DNA of 64,000 nt from Sesamum alatum (GCA_034509735.1 JACGWO010000012.1:11203983-11267982); one strand, 5' to 3'; counted from the stretch's first letter, positions 11,804 through 26,200 are shown. The notes: generated by a model from the sequence alone, not told the origin. A program made the numbers and translations.

Positions 11804-14800
11804 ATGTCTAAGAATCCTTTGACCATGGTACTTGAGACTAATAAGTTTAATGGAACTAACTACTCGGACTGGCTAAGAAACCTGAGGATTGTCCTCGGTT
11901 TCGAGAACCAAGGCTACGTCTTGGACGAGCCGCCTTCGAGCAACTTACCGGAGGAGTCCACGGCAGAAGAACATTTAACGTTTGAGAAATAGCATGACGA
12001 CAACCGGAAAGTACGCAGTATCATATTGGCTTCAATGTCTAACAAATTCAGAAGCAATATGAGAGGCTGGACAACGTCTCTGCCATAATGCTCCGCATGA
12101 ACAAGGTTTATGCGGTTCCAGACAGGCATATTAGATATGCCGCCACGAAAGCATTCTTTGGCACCAAGCTAGCTGAAGGATCGTCTGAACAGAGTCATGG
12201 GATCAAGATGCATTCCCTAGTGGAGAAGCTCGAGGACCTTAAAGTTGGGCTTAACAATGACACGTACATTGACGTGATCCCCATCGCTTCCTCCGTCCTA
12301 TGACCCGTTTGTTGTAAACTACAATATGAACGGACTTGAGAATTCTATTCATGAGTTGATCAACATGTTGGTGCAATACGAGGCGACGACCCACAAGTCG
12401 GCACTGGCGGTATTGATAGGAGAGGCTTCGACTTCCAAGGCGAATGGCAAGAGGGTCTGACGCTAGAAGAAGAAGAAGGGAAAAGGGAAGACGGTTGCAG
12501 CCCCTGCTCGCGCTCCTGGCGCCCCTATTGCCCCGGTGGGAATGGGCAAAGGGAAAGGGAAGACCCGTGGTTCTCAGCTGTCCAAGGCAAATGATGTCTG
12601 CATGCATTGCCAAGGAAAGGGGCATTGGAAGAGGGAGTGCCCACAACTCCTCTCCAATCCAGGTATGTTTGTGGTTGAAGTAAACATGATAACTAATTCT
12701 GCTTCATAGGTATTGGATACCAGGTGTGGTGCTGACATCTGTAATGATTTTCAGGTACTGCAAAGAAGCAGAAGGCTAACCAAGGATGAGATGATCCTGA
12801 GGCTAGGCGACGGCGACGACAAGGCCGTTGCGGCGGATGCCATAGGATCAATGGAGTTAGCCATTAGTAATCATGTTAGGATTATACTGAACGACTGTTT
12901 CTATGTACCTAGTATGGTTAAGAATATTGTATCCATATCCATCCTTGATAAGGAAGGTTATTCTTTCACCATCAATAAAAATGGTTTTTATACTATAATT
13001 GATGGTGTATCTCATTTGCTTGGTACATTGGTGAGTAGTCTATACATACTTCAATAGTCTAATTGGATTATGACTGCGGAACACAAATGGAAACATGATA
13101 ATCAAGATAATGCACAGATTTGGCATGCGAGGTTAGGTCATATTTCTAAGGATAGGATAAGAAGGTTGGTGGACTCAAAGAGTCTAGAAATAGACGATTT
13201 GGACAACCTACGGACCTGCGAATCATGTCTAAAGGGAAACATGACCAAGAAACCCTTTGTTGGACAAAGCACGCTAGCCAACGGTCTATTGGATTTGATC
13301 CATACGGATGTCTGTGGCCCATTAAATACTCAGGCTAGGGGTGGGTACTCGTACTTCATAACCTTTAGCGATGATCACTCACGGTATGGTTATCTTTACC
13401 TGATGAGATACAAGTTTGAAGCTTTTGGAAGGTTTAAGGAATACAGGCTTGAAGTAGAGAACCAAACTGGTCGTAAGATCAAACTCCTTCGGTCGAACTG
13501 AGGTGGAGAGTATTTAAGTGGCGAGTTCATTGATTATGTAAAAGAGAATGGAGTTCTTTCTCAATGGACTCCTCCTGGAACACCACAGTTAAATAGTGTG
13601 TCTGAAAGGAGGAACCGGACCTTGTTGGACATGGTCCGATCCATGATGAGTTTTACCGAACTCCCCTTATCCTTCTGGGGATAAGCTATTGAGACAGCGG
13701 CCAAACTTTCAAACTTTACGCCATCCAAGAAGATATCCCAGACGCCATATGAGATATGGTATGACAAGCTTGCCTCCTACAAATACTTGAAAGTGTGGGG
13801 TTGCCCCGCATATGTCAAGATATTAGTGGGAGATAAATTGGACTCCAGGTCTAGTTTATGCAGGTTTGTCGGATATCCAAAAGAAACTATGGGGTGTTTA
13901 TTTCTATGATCTCTCCGAGCAAAAGGTGTTTGTCTCGCGAAACGCAGTGTTCTTGGAAAAGGGTTTTTCATCGGATAGTCGACGTGATGAGGTACTCCTT
14001 GAGGAATCAAGTGAGGTACCCCATGAGGCAGTAGTGACATCTGAGCCAGTAGTTCCCACTGATAATGTTCCAGTCCTTCGTAAGTCGGTCAGAGTATCTC
14101 AACCACCTGATAGGTACGGATTTCTGGGCCTGACTGGTGAGTTGGATCATGATCCAAAGACATACGGAGAACCAATGTCGGACATCGATTCGGATAAGTG
14201 GCTTGAGGTCATGAAATCCGAAATGGACTCGATGGGTGCAAACCAGGTTTGGACCCACCCAAAGGGTTGAAACCCGTAGGGTGTAAATGGGTCTATAAAC
14301 GTAAACTTGGATCTGAAGGGGAGGTTACAACCTTCAAAGCCAAGCTTATGGCGAAAGGTTACACTCAATGACCCCAGGTCAATTTTGAGAAAACCTACTC
14401 GCCTGTAGCAATGGCTAAGTCCATTCGGATACTGCTTGCCATAGCAGCATGGTATAACTATGAGATATGGCAGATGACGTGAAAACCGCCTTCCTCAACA
14501 TTTTCGTAGAAGAAGAGATCTATATGGATCAACCGGAAGGTTTCACATCTGTTGGAGAAGAGTAAAAGGTCTGCCGTCTCCAAAGGTCCATCTATGGCCT
14601 CAAACAAGCTTCCCGAAGCTGGAACATACATTTTGATAAAGTCATACGATGATATGATTTCATCAAGAACGAGTCCGATCCTTGTGTATACAAGAAGATC
14701 AGTAGGAGCTCTATTGCATTCCTAGTACTTTACGTGGATGACATCTTGCCATTGGTAATGATGCTAAGATGTTGGGAACCACTAAATATTGGTTGTTAAC

Positions 14801-14841
14801 ACAACTTTCCATGAAGGATATGGCCAAGGCAACCTACATCC
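11804..14841 (+). pseudogene. Copia gag-pol relic, element B, 5' part
   Basis: Gag starts at ATG 11804 but stops after 61 codons (TGG to TAG at 11987-11989). Gag sequence continues in shifted frames to a normal zinc knuckle near 12600-12640. The protease catalytic motif DTG is DTR here (near 12717-12725), which would abolish aspartic protease activity. The integrase HHCC segment and the acidic sites HTDVCGP and SDDHSRYGY are readable at 13070-13501, with a stop at the same CGA codon that is lost in A. RT is fragmented by several stops and indels up to the C insertion; YVDD near 14729 is followed at once by a deletion. Many independent lesions mark B as an old copy. Confidence 0.9.
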
Positions 14842-17071
14842 TGTTAGAATAGGTGACCAGAAAGCCAATAGGTTTGGCGATTTGTAACCTATCTGACAAC
14901 TTGATGTGAATGTAATATTATTATGTGATGAATAAGATGAGTGTTCGTCACCAATGGTACCTTCTTTGTTGCGCTCATCTTACATTTGTTAAAATGGTGT
15001 TTAACTTATATCGCAACAAAGCCCACAGACCATGGATAACAACTCGTGCAGTTGGGCCACGCATTGGATGGTGGTCATGAAACCAACTGATTAAGAGTTG
15101 GGTCTGAAACGTTCCAAGTCGAGGACCTCGAGATAGGGCATCGAGAGTCCTATTGAGACTTGCGTCAAGAGTCGTGTTCATTGGATGAGTGCCGTGTTTC
15201 ATCGGCGGCAGGCGTGGGACGCCTACACGATCTTGATGGGTTGGTCGACTGGGGTCGAGCCGACTGGACTGACTCGCGGGGATCATCATATGGAAGCCTT
15301 GGAGGCTTGGTCGGTATGATTGGATTCCCCGGTTCCGATAGTACGGGAGTAATCCTCAGACTTGAGGAATCATGGCAGTCACGTGCACAGGACGGCTGTA
15401 TCTTGGATCTGGCGAGAGGTAATCATTCTATAAGATGATCATTATAAGCCTTGTCCAGTGCAGTCGGAATGTGTAGCGAGGACGGTGGATTCCAAGAAGA
15501 GGATCCGTCCCCTGTCAGTATATGACAGAGGTATCTCCTATGCACTCGGAGACACGTACATGCTGTTTGAAGCTGTGGCCACAGTGGTTGGTCGAACAGG
15601 GAATGGTTTCCTGTGTCGATGCAATAAAGCATACGTAGTCTCGAGTATTAAGCATAGATGCCTAGTCAAGGATGGGAACCGACGCCCAATTCCATACCCT
15701 AGACTAAGGCCGGGAGACGGTAGACGGAAGGATCGTACCCGTACGGAATCGGCGCCTAAATGTTCACGCCAATTCACCTAGTCTCTAGTGCCATGGACCG
15801 TTGCTAGACGGCCACCCATGGTAACGGGCCCTTGTGGAACACGGGCCCAAGTCTAGCAGAGGGTGAACCTAAAGGGTCACACACAAATCACCGAGGAGGT
15901 TGAGAGATCAACTTGGAGTCAATCTCGAAGGATAAAATAAGTAATTGGATTACTTAAGGGAAAGTCCATTGGATGGACGGGCCGATATTGTATCGGGCTT
16001 TCATTTAATCGGTAAATTGGATTTTCGATTAAATATGGAAAGTTGAGATGTTGAGACGTTGGATCTTTTAATTGGATTAAAAGATCAACGGGAATAATTT
16101 AAGTGGACATTAAATTGGATTTAATATTGGGTTCGTCGTAATTGGATTACGATAAAACCCGGGCCGTTAAATTATACCCGAGAGGAGAAATAATTCCTAA
16201 TTTGGAATAGGAAGAAGTTGGACTTCTTCCCTTAATTAAACATAGCCGACATGCTCCCTTGGAGGAAGCAAAATCAGCCATGTTGCATGCTAGGTGGTAT
16301 GTTGACTTGTCTCTTTTGGAGAGAGACAAATCAACTCCAATCAAGCTCTTCCCTTTTGGTATGATTTGATCATACCATAAATTTTGGTAGGCTTGATTGA
16401 AGAATTGATGGTGATTGATTGGAATGAATCTAGACATCCTTGGATGAACCTAGACACATTCCAATAATCACATTAATTATGTATATATATTAGAATATAC
16501 AACACCTAGCACAAGTGATTCATTTTTCATCTTTTTCTAGGAAAAAGAGAAGACAAAAATCCTCTCCTCTCTCTCAATTTTCGTGCTCCCTCTCTCTCTT
16601 ACACTTGTGTTCTTCACTTGATTTTGAATCAAGAAGAAGAACAAAGTAAGTTTAAGAGAACACTAATTCATAGTGTTCTTCTCTTAAACCGATTCCTTCC
16701 TAAACCCGTTCTTTTCTAGCAAGAAGAACGTGTGTTTCTTCCGGTGTGGTGTGGATCACCTTTGGAGAATCCATACGTTTGGATTTCGTGAGCATTCCGG
16801 AGAAGGAACAACGCTAGTAGCCGGGAGCATACGCTAGACAATCAAAGGTAACGGTTTATTACGCTTTGATTGATTCCCTTTATATATATATCTATGCCCT
16901 ATGTGTTTAAATATATGTTTTAATATTTACACATCCTACATCGAACGCCCGGTTGAGCACCCAAGGGTACACCCCTTGGGATTCGCGTGTTTTGAATTTT
17001 ACTTAAATTTACGCACTTTCTCGCCTTTCTCGCTTCCGCTCGCGCTCCCGGGCGGATCCGCTTGTCCTTCA
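14842..17071 (+). repeat. 5' LTR of element C (2230 bp)
   Basis: It is flanked on the left by CATCC and on the right by the PBS two bases away. It is nearly identical to 27265-29494. Confidence 0.95.
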
Positions 17072-17073
17072 AG

Positions 17074-17085
17074 TGGTATCAGAGC
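17074..17085 (+). other. Primer binding site (tRNA-iMet), element C
   Basis: TGGTATCAGAGC follows the 5' LTR by two bases. Confidence 0.93.
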
Positions 17086-18943
17086 CCGGTTCGATGTAAG
17101 GGGCATAGATCTATATGTTTGGCATGATCTACTTGCTTTTAAATGGCTTTATTGGCATGTTAGATTACATAAATATATGAATAATATGATGATTCAATTG
17201 TTTGGATTTAATGGACTTTTGGCATGCTTAATTTTGTTAGATTGGATCTAAAATTGCATGCTTATTTTCAGAATAATATTTATTTTATTGTGCTGAAACA
17301 GTTTTGAAAAACAAAAAAAAAAAAAAAATTTGGTCGGGCCGGCAGTGGCCGCGCGCAGGCGGGCGGCTGCGCGCGCGCCATGCGCGCGGACGCTGCGCAC
17401 AGGGGCGCGCGCGCGAGCTGTGCGCAGCCGGCCGCTGCTGGCCGAGGGCCAGCGCGCGGCACCTCGCGCGCGCGCGCGCGCTGCCCTGTGCGCGCGGGCG
17501 GCCGGCCAGCACAACGGCTGGGCCCTTTTGTGCCGTTTTTCGACTTTTTCCGGAAAATTCGATTTTCTGTATTTTCTGCACAATATTCTGAAAATATATT
17601 AATTTTGCATTTTTGATTTTGGGATAATTGGATTATTCCTTGAATTAAATTTGCTTAATTAATTTGGGATTAATACATGCATTGGATGCATTGTGTAAAA
17701 TGTCCATTAAATTTGAAATTTGAATTTTGCATATTATTTATATGTTTATGCTTTTGTGATGTTGGACATCGCTTGGATATTTGGAATATCCATTGGTTTT
17801 ATTGCATGATTATTTGGAATAATTATGTTATGTGAGTTGATGGAATCAACATGGGATGATCACAAAGCCCTAGACCTTGTGTATGGATGAATGAATGTTT
17901 ATTTATTTTCTGTTGGGTGGGGCCTGCGTGCCTCTTGTTTTTGGGACTATCATCTCCCGTATTTTCAGCCTCATGATGTTAAGGCTTGTTTTCCTTATTA
18001 CCAATGTATTACTTTCAGTTGTAATGAGAGTAGATAGGATTGGTGAGGTTTCAATTTTAACAAGCAATTGGAGTCGGAGACCCCAAGGAGGAGCATCAAG
18101 GCGTGAAACAAGAGCACTACAAGGCCCATTGGAATGACAATGGGTATATTACTATTGTAATAATTTAGGACCACCCTAGACAGACCATAGACTCACTGCG
18201 GGCTCAGTGGGTCGCATAGGTTGGGCTTGTGATCATCCTAACAGGGGTATGCTATGTTTTCTGCATGCGGCGTATTTATTTATCGCTTTAAATATTGGAT
18301 ATTTATGCATGCTAAAACACAATAATGTGATGAGGTCTCGGTCACACACAAACTCTCATTTGGTTGGACCAAATTAAATATTAGGCCCATAACGGACTTG
18401 GATCAAAATGGTATTTTGGTCTGTCCGAGCCTTCCATCCACAGCAATGTGGTGAGGAAGCTACCACTACCCAAGTGTGGTCTCACGAGTCGTGGCACACT
18501 TGGACTAGGGGAAAGCTGCACTATTGTTGTGAACAAAAAGACTGCGCTCGCTGTTTCCCTGTCTCACGAGTCGTGGGGGGCGACAGTTTGAGGCATGATT
18601 TGGTTGATGGGTCGGGCCTAACACTGAGTAACATGGTTCGCTTGGAGTCCTCGGAACCATGCGAATAGGTGAGGCAAAATATCTTGGGAATCTCATTGGA
18701 TGAGAATGATATTGGATATCTCCCACGAGGTCTTCTTCATGTGAATCGTAAAAGCGGGGCATGGAGATTACGTTTGTGGATCCCAAGCCCACTAGGAAAT
18801 GGTTTCCCGAAACTCCGCTTGAGAGTGGCGGACTTTCGTATAAATAGTGGGAGGGTTAAAGACTAAAAGACCAAGTCTTCAACTTGAACAATAATATTAC
18901 CATCATCTGCTAATTTCTGCTTTACATTTTCATTAATGTAGAT
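17086..18943 (+). other. Untranslated leader of element C with GC-rich island
   Basis: A run of 16 A's (within about 17305-17329) is followed by an island at about 17333-17545 rich in alternating GC (GCGCGCGCGC repeats). The AT-rich leader matching A then follows. I see no coding potential beyond compositional open frames on both strands of the island. Confidence 0.8.
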
Positions 18944-20959
18944 ATGTCTAAGAACCCGTTAACCATGATTCTTGAGACTAACAAATTCAACGGAACGAAC
19001 TACTCGGACTGGCTGAGAAACCTGAGGATTGTCCTCGGTTTCGAGAACCAAGGCTACGTCTTGGACGAGCCGCCACCGAGCAACTTACCGAAGGGGTCCA
19101 CGCCTGAAGAACGTTTGACGTTCGAGAAATGGCATGAGGACAACCGGAAAGTACGCAGTATCATACTGGCTTCAATGTCTAACGACATCCAGAAGCAGTA
19201 TGAGAGGCTGGACAACGTCTCCGCCATAATGCTCCGCATGAACGAGGTTTATGCGGTTCCGGATAGGCATATTAGATATGCCGCCACAAAAGCATTCTTT
19301 GGCACCAAGCTCGCTGAAGGAGCGTCTGTACAGAGTCATGGGGTCAAGATGCTCTCCCTAGTGGAGAAACTCGAGGACCTTAAAGCTGGGCTTAACAATG
19401 ACACGTACATTGACGTGATCCTCCAGTCGCTCCCTCCATCCTATGACCCGTTTTGTTGTAAACTACAACATGAACGGACTTGAGAAGTCTATTCATGAGT
19501 TGATCAACATGCTGGTCCAATACGAGGCAACGACCCACAAGTCGGCGTCGGCGGTATTGATAGGAGAGGCTTCGACCTCCAAGGTGAATGGCAAGAGGGC
19601 CGGACGCTGGAAGAGGAAGAAGGGCAAAGGGAAGACGGTTGCGGCCCCTGCTCACGCTCCGGGCGTCCCTGTTGCTCCGGTTGGACCGAGCAAAGGGAAA
19701 GGAAAGGCCCGTGGTTCTCAGCGGTCCAAGGCAAATGATGTCTGCATGCATTGCCAAGGGAAAGGGCATTGGAAGAGGGAGTGCCCACAACTCCTCTCCA
19801 ACCCAGGTGTGTTTGTGGTTGAAGTTAATATGATTACTAATTCTGCTTCATGGGTATTGGATACCGGGTGTGGTGCTCACATCTGCAATGATTTGCAGGC
19901 ACTGCAAAGAAGCAGAAGGCTAACCAAGGATGAGATGATCCTAAGGCTAGGCGATGGCAAGGCCGTTGCTGCGGAGGCCGTAGGATCACTAGAGTTAGCC
20001 ATTAGTAGTCATGTTAGGATTGTACTGAACGACTGTTTCTATGTACCTAGCATGATTAAAAACATTGTTTCCATCCCGGTCCTTGATAAGGAGGGATATG
20101 AATTTACCATCAATAAAAACGATTTTTTCATTATCAAAGATGGTATTTCTCATTTGCTTGGTACATTGGTCAACGGTCTGTACATACTTCAACAGTCTAA
20201 TTGGATTATGACTGCAGAACACAAACGAAAACGTGATGATCATAATAACGCACAGATATGGCATGCGAGGTTAGGTCATATCTCTAAAGATAGGATAAGA
20301 AGGTTGGTGGACTCAAAGAGTCTAGAAATAGACGATTTGGACAACCTACCGACCTGCGAATCCTGTCTAAAGGGAAAGATGACCAAGAAACCCTTTGTTG
20401 GACAAAGTACGCTGGCCAGTGGTCTGTTGGATTTGATCCATACAGATGTCTGTGGTCCACTAAGTACTCAGGCTAGAGGTGGGTACTCGTACTTCATAAC
20501 CTTTACCGATGATCACTCACGGTATGGTTATGTTTACCTGATGAGGTACAAGTCTGAAGCCTTTGGAAGGTTTAAGGAATACAGACTTGAAGTAGAGAAC
20601 CAAATCGGTCGAAAGATCAAAGCCCTTCGGTCGGACCGAGGTGCTGAGTATTTGAGTGGTGAGTTTACTGATTATCTAAAAGAAAATGGGATTCTCTCTC
20701 AGTGGACCCCTCCTGGAACACCGCAGCTTAACGGTGTGTCTGAAAGGAGGAATCGGACCTTGTTGGACATGGTCCGATCCATGATGAGTTTTACCGAACT
20801 ACCCCTTTCCTTCTGGGGATACTCTCTTGAGACGGCGGCCAAAGTTTTGAACTTGGCGCCATCTAAAAGGGTATCCCAGACGCCATACAAATACTTGAAA
20901 GTGTGGGGTTGCCCCGCATATGTCAAGAGATTAGTGGGAGATAAACTGGACTCGAGGTC
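18944..20959 (+). pseudogene. Copia gag-protease-integrase relic, element C (RT lost)
   Basis: Gag begins at ATG 18944. One extra T in a T-run near 19454 shifts the frame, which is then open in the second frame from 19443 to 20959. Visible in order are a basic tail, an intact zinc knuckle (CMHCQGKGHWKREC, near 19742-19785), the protease site DTG (19860-19868), the integrase HHCC finger (WHARLGH near 20260, CESC near 20357), the D-D-E residues (HTDVCGP, TDDHSRYGY, NGVSERRNR) and the start of the integrase C-terminal region. A 30-bp in-frame deletion near 20886 removes ten residues (EIWHGKPASY in A). Coding is then cut by element E, and RT and nearly all of RNase H are missing. Confidence 0.92.
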
Positions 20960-23286
20960 TGAAAGAAATATGTGGATCGTCCCGGGAGATTAACGCGAAT
21001 AGCGGAAGCGCGAAATAGTGCGTAATAAAAAATTACAAAGCATAATTAAATGGAATTTAAACTATGCATAATATTCATAAACGAATCAAGGGATGTGCCC
21101 TTGATTCTCCCGGGCGTTCGGTGTATCTCATGTTCAATAAAACACAACATGGAGGCCATAGAATTGAAATCGAAAAAACGAAATTAAAGAACCTACCCGG
21201 TTGTAGTTTTGTCTTCGTTTCGGCTACACGCATTGTTCCCCGTTTTGCACCAAGATCTCAAAGAAGAGACCCTCTAAATCATCTCACTCGCTCCACCGGA
21301 AAGCAAACAACCCTTGTGCTAGCAAGAAATAATTTGGGGAGAAGAGACATCGATACACGCTATGAATTAACGCAATCAATGTCTCTTATGTTCTTAACTT
21401 GAATAAATCAAGAAGAACAAAGTAATATTCTTGGAGAGTGAAAAAAAGGGGTGGACGAAAATTTGAGGGAGAATTGAGAGATGAGAGTTGTAGAGAATAC
21501 TAGGTGTAAGTGTGTGTTTTTTAAGTATTTATAGAAGATGGAATTCCTATTCCTTCTCAAACTCTTCCAAAGAGACACACTTTGACTAGGATTTTGACCT
21601 AGTCAAATCCTAGTCAAATTAGGCTTTTATTAAGTCAAATTAATCATGGCCCTTCATCTCATCATTCTCTAGATCAAATCTTGTCCATCCATTTTGATGG
21701 GCTTTATGGAATGGGCCTATTTAATTCTAAATTAAATATTCCCATGGACTTTATATTAAAATCCTATTTAATATACTAAGCCCATTAATTAATTAATGGA
21801 ATGGACTTTATTTAATTCCAAATTAAATAGTCCATGGACTTTATATTAAATCCTATTTAATACCAAGCCCATTAATTAATTCCATAGAATGGGATTATTT
21901 AATTCTAAATTAAATAGTCCCATGGACTTTATATTAAATCCTATTTAATATACTAAGCCCATTAATTAATTAATGGAATGGACTTTATTTAATTCCAAAT
22001 TAAATAGTCCATGGACTTTATATTAAATCCTATTTAATACCAAGCCCATTAATTAATTAATTCACCCTTTTAATCTAATTAAAAGGAAAGCCCATGCTTT
22101 GTAAAATTCATAAATCTAATTTATGAACTCAAGCCCGATTATTCCAAATAATACATCGAGGCTTGTATCTCCAAGAAGTATAATTTAATTCCATTAAATT
22201 AAACCTTCTCCCGGAATTAATTCCAAATTAATTCCCTTTCATTTGGTGTAGCGGGTGTGACTCTTTAGGTTCACCTTTCAGCTAGACTTGGACCTACTTT
22301 TCGTTATTTCATAACTAAAGTAGTCTGTTACCATGGGTGGCCATCTAGCAACGGTCCATGGCACTAGAGACTAGGTGAATTTATGGTGTGAACATTTAGG
22401 CTCCGAGTTATACGCAGGTGCGGTCCTACCGACGCTCGATACGTACGGGTACGGTCCTACTGTCGCCTGTCTCCCGGCCTTTAGTCTAGGGGTCGGTTCC
22501 CATCGTTGACTAGGCAACTATGCATAATGCTCGAGATAGGTTTAACTCGACGTAGGAAATCCTTTCCCACTACATCAAGTGCTATGGCCATAGACTTTGT
22601 GAGTCTAAACCATCTCCGAGCGCATAGGAGATCTTGCTGTCATATCCTTTGACAGGGGACAGATCCTATCTTGGAATTCACCGCTCTTACATACTCCGAC
22701 TGCACTGGACGAGGCTTATGATGACCATGTGATATAATCGGTCAAATTTCACCAGATCCAAGATACAGCCTTAGTATGTAGGGGACTGCCGTGATCCTCA
22801 AGTCCGAGGACTAATCCCGTACTATCGGAACCGGGAATACGAGTCATACCGACCAAGCCCGAGTGGCTTCCATATGACGATTCCCGCGAGTCACCTCAGT
22901 CGGCCGCTCCCCAGCAGGCCGACCCACTAACACTGCTTAGACGATCCTCGTCACCCGTCGATGAAACACGACAGCAGATGCTTAGTGCAAGTCTCAAATG
23001 GATTCTCGATGCCCTGTCTCGAGATTCCTTTGACTTGGAGTATTTCAGACTGATTCGGCGAAACTGATTTCATGAACCTACCTCCAAGCGTAGTTCCAAT
23101 TTCCCGAAACGTTATTCAGTCTGTGGCCGTTTGTTGTGACATCATAACGATGCAAGCAGTAAGTACAACAAACTCATGCCTATGAACCCTTACTACATTC
23201 ATTAACATATTATTACTTGTTCACAGATTGACGAATGGTTCTCAGAATAGCCAATACCATTGACTTTCTGGTCACCTATTCTAACA
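20960..23286 (-). repeat. 3' LTR of element E (2327 bp, minus strand)
   Basis: On the minus strand it starts TGTTAGAATAGG after the tract GGTCAAGTGGGAGAT and ends ...CTTTCA at 20960. It carries W-box-like TTGAC cores near 21570-21622, as in F's LTR, and an internal tandem repeat. Confidence 0.9.
21700..22062. repeat. Tandem repeat inside LTR of E: four ~89-bp units in a ~178-bp dimer
   Basis: The word GGACTTTATATTAAA recurs at 21746, 21836, 21924 and 22013 (spacings 90, 88 and 89). Units 1 and 3 share TATACTAAG while units 2 and 4 share TACCAAG, giving a dimeric higher-order period of about 178 bp. No other LTR in the window has this expansion. Confidence 0.9.
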
Positions 23287-23299
23287 ATCTCCCACTTGA

Positions 23300-26200
23300 C
23301 CAATAAGTCAATTACCCATTTTGTTCAGAATCCTCTGAGTATGAGTAATCTACGATACCGACTAAGGTATTGTGAGTCCGCTTATATTTCCTTGCGAAGC
23401 AATACGGTCTAACCGTGTTACCTCTATCCACCATTGCCTCCTAGAGATGGTGGTTGTCTAAGAATATTTTCGTGGATCTTGTGATGAGATCTCGTGCCAA
23501 TACTCCCATAGCCAAGTTGCCTGCCATATAGGCAAACATGGCTTGGTCGTGCTAGGCGCCACGTCCATCCTATGGACGCGGTCTTCATCAGTGACCACTA
23601 TCCGATGCACTCGTCATTGGGCCTGACTGTGCATACCTTTGAGACTAACTGGTTTTCACTTATGCTCTGGAAGCTAGTATCGCTTTAGCCTTCCAAAGCA
23701 ACTCTCAACAGACGGTGCATCATGAACACATCTTTAGTCCTTATTCAGGTACTAAGGATCGTTCTTGATTGCTGTCTTCAACCCCGCAGTGCATTACCGA
23801 TTTATGTTGAGCCATGCTAGAAGCACTCTCAACATCGTTTCCTATGCACCGAGTAAACATATCATATGTTTGCCTAGGGTTAAGACGTAGGGGATACTCA
23901 ACAAGCAAGCCTTCTCATTAGTCCACCGTGACTAAGTCTTGAATGGCTTGATGCTTTATGCATAGTATCCAAGTTTTCTCATCAGTCTTACTATGGCTGA
24001 GTCTCGAACAACTTGTCCCTCTACATATATGAGCTTTTCTCATCAGTCCACCATGACTGAGTCTTTGAAAAGCTCAATTCATGATATGTATGTGGGATCC
24101 CTAAAATGTCATCGAGAATTTTCGTGAGTTACAGTTTGTGTTTTTAGTGATTCCTAATGCCTTGAATTCATCCATGAATCAAGATATTACACACTTAAAC
24201 ACTTGGAACACCATTTCTACTCCCACTGATCACCTACGTCGTTTAAGACTGAGTCATGCTCCGTATGAGCTCGTCAAAACGAATATTCCAATTATGCGGT
24301 GTTTCAAACCTTGTTTGAATTTCCTAGCGGATTCTATGGCTTCTCTCCATAAATCCTACTACGATGTCCAACATCACGTTCCGCAGGTCATTTGGATTAC
24401 TATCCAAATTTGACCGAACATATCCCGATCACTCGTACCTCTTACGACATTCGGGTTCGTTCTTGGAATATGATCAATTTAAGAAATGCGATTCTAAGCA
24501 ACGTTAGTATTATTCTGTCGTAAACTTGTGCAAATTAGACACCGAATCTAATTTGTCTCCCACTAGTCCCTTGACGTATGTAGGATCCTCTACATGCTCA
24601 AGGACTTTGTCGGGACACAGGCTTGCCAAACCATGGCTCCTTGTGCGTGACTCCTAGCAAAGTGCCACGTTCCTTACGTTGGCAATTTTGAGTCTACGTC
24701 TACACGGGCTAAGGTAATTGGGGGAAATTTCGATCGATCTTCATCTAACGAGATTCGATCATTCCCTTTATCAGAGACCGTCATACTTGGCCTTTATATG
24801 AAATGTTTCATTGAGAATTCCATTCTCAACTTGGATGCTCAAGAGCTCCCACTAAATACACGGCCTTTTCGATCCTATCGAAACAGGTTTAATTTTGCAA
24901 CCATTTATGGTTCACCTCCTTAAGTCTAATTCCCAAACCTCCTATGGGACCTTTAGACTTTTGAACCCTCTTATGGTTTTGTGTATTAGTAACCTACAGT
25001 TGTCTTATTGGCTCCCTTCCAATAGACTATTTGGCAAGCCTACTTTGTCCAACAAAGAGCTTTCGGACTTTCTTCTTCATAAAAGACTTGTAAATTTAGT
25101 CGATTCGAATCATCTACTTCTAGATTCATCGAACTTTCCAATTTACTTATCTTTTAATAAGAAGAAACGTCCTAGCTGTTTGTAGATGCCAAATCTGTAA
25201 GTTGGTCTTGATTAATCTATTTAGATAATTTGAATTTTGAGTATCCATAAACCTTTTATGGGATGGTATTTTAGGAATTTACGTATAACTACCAGCAAAC
25301 ATGAATGAATATTCAATAATTTTTGTTTGATCAAATATGTATGTAATAAAACCTTTGTCCAACAAAGAGACATACTTTTGATCATGCTAGGTTACGCAAT
25401 TCCCATATTATACTAACATGATCACGATTATGGGCCTAACAGGTCTCTAGTCCTTTTCATCAATGGACCTTGCCATTGTTGAATCGTAGAACTGTTCTTG
25501 GCTTTTAAGTCCTTATTCACTTTCTGCAAACCACCCGCAGATTAGTGATAGGAACGGTATCAAATACCAAAAAGTGATCATGTCAATACTCAATATCAAA
25601 TTTTACCTACATTGGAGAGAGGTTTAGGATGCTCCCCTTTCCAATGGCCCTCTTTTACGACAGTGAATGCTTACGTTCTTAGAAATCTATGAACTTGACT
25701 GCTTGAACCTTTTGCTCTTTCCTTTACCTCCACCTTGTGTTGTAAAGGAATAACACTTGAAGTGCTTTAATAGTTGATGTTACCTTACCCTTCTTCCTCT
25801 TTTGGCGTCTGGCACCCTTGCCTTTCGCTATGGAGGTTGAAGCCTCTCCTACTAGTACCGACGGCGCAGATTTTGCAATCGTTGCCTCGTACTAGGCCAA
25901 CATAATTACCAACCTATGAAGATCTTTTCTAAGCTCGTTCATGTTGATAATTAATGGTTCGTAGGAGGAAGGAAGAGACTGAAGGATCATGTCAATGTAC
26001 GTCTCTAAGACTGACGTGGAGGTCTTTTGAGCTTCTCCACTAGGGATTGCATCATCACTCCATGTTCTTTGTACCGACATCCCTTCCGTCATCTTAGCTC
26101 CAAACATGCCTTCGTTGCATTTTACCCCACATGCTGGTCCAAGACCATATAGACATGATGCAAACGAAGCATAGTTTGAGCCAACATCATTATATCCTAC

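Noticed and set aside
24138..25185. Plus-strand open frames of 91 and 96 codons
   Set aside because: They lie antisense to the decayed integrase/RT region of E and match nothing by themselves.
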